A stretch of 5,900 nucleotides of DNA from DASPTB01 sp035623615 (lineage in GTDB: Bacteria; Actinomycetota; UBA4738): positions 1 through 5,900 of the forward strand of contig DASPTB010000277.1 of assembly GCA_035623615.1 (NCBI GenBank), read 5' to 3'. Shown here piece after piece: positions 5,766 to 5,900 of this stretch. The position numbers and the translations under genes were made by a program. The notes below the pieces were generated by a model that saw only the letters and a program-made list of their open reading frames with translations, did no database searches and had not been told where the DNA came from. The first letter of the stretch is position 1, and every line of letters begins with the position of its first letter.

Positions 5766-5900
5766 GTGGCGGGCAGGATTCGGCCCGAGGACAAGGACGC
5801 GGTCCGGGAACGCTCGGACATCGTCAAGGTGGTCTCCGGGTACCTCCAGCTGAAGAAGACCGGGCGCGACTCGTGGTCGGGCCTCTGTCCCTTCCACACC
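5766..5900 (+). CDS. dnaG: DNA primase, N-terminal fragment (3' end outside window)
   Basis: DnaG makes the RNA primers for lagging-strand synthesis at the replication fork. Only 45 residues are visible: MAGRIRPEDKDAVRERSD then IVKVVSGYLQLKKTGRDSW and SGLCPFHT. The pattern of a short N-terminus, an I-V-x-V-V-SxYLxLKKxGRxxxGLCPFH run and the first zinc ligands (C and H of CPFH) is diagnostic of the DnaG zinc-binding domain. The gene starts 19 bases after dgt with its own strong Shine-Dalgarno, so the two are probably co-transcribed. The catalytic TOPRIM domain lies beyond the window. Confidence 0.95.
   Translation, partial: MAGRIRPEDKDAVRERSDIVKVVSGYLQLKKTGRDSWSGLCPFHT

Noticed and set aside
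4658..5899. Long minus-strand open frame (413 codons) opposite dgt and dnaG
   Set aside because: It is a shadow of GC-rich coding sequence. Dgt and DnaG motifs on the plus strand explain the region, and the minus translation has low-complexity Arg/Val-rich content with no motif.

Overview
The window is GC-rich (by eye near 70% G+C), and every supportable gene lies on the plus strand. GTG starts are frequent, reading frames are open in several phases, and a dgt-dnaG pair follows a pyruvate, phosphate dikinase gene. Together these suggest an actinobacterial (Actinomycetota) chromosome, possibly a little-cultured lineage. The phylum is an inference from composition and gene order, not proven by the sequence.

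Layout: (1) 3-1268 is the C-terminal half of pyruvate, phosphate dikinase (ppdK), cut by the window's left edge. (2) 1269-1493 is a non-coding gap with three elements in order: small inverted repeats, a strong stem-loop at 1349-1384, and a pyrimidine-rich array of seven CCTTCC-headed units repeating every 10-12 bases. The last unit merges into the ribosome-binding site of the next gene. (3) 1494-4722 holds three genes joined by two GTGA stop/start overlaps: a secreted or membrane-anchored propeller-like protein, a secreted NlpC/P60-like cysteine hydrolase, and a propeller-like lipoprotein. (4) 4736-5746 encodes a Dgt-type HD-domain dNTP triphosphohydrolase. (5) 5766 to the right edge is the start of DNA primase, dnaG.

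The housekeeping genes at the two ends (central carbon metabolism; dNTP and DNA replication) are conventional. The interesting part is the three-gene cassette between them. Its first and third products look like diverged paralogues of each other, and they flank an enzyme with a DCSGLV nucleophile motif typical of cell-wall peptidases. All three carry export signals, so they probably act together outside the membrane on the envelope. I do not recognise a named system. The function is inferred from domain hints and coupling only. The leader before the cassette could fold so that its Shine-Dalgarno sequence is masked, which would be a route to translational control of the whole set.
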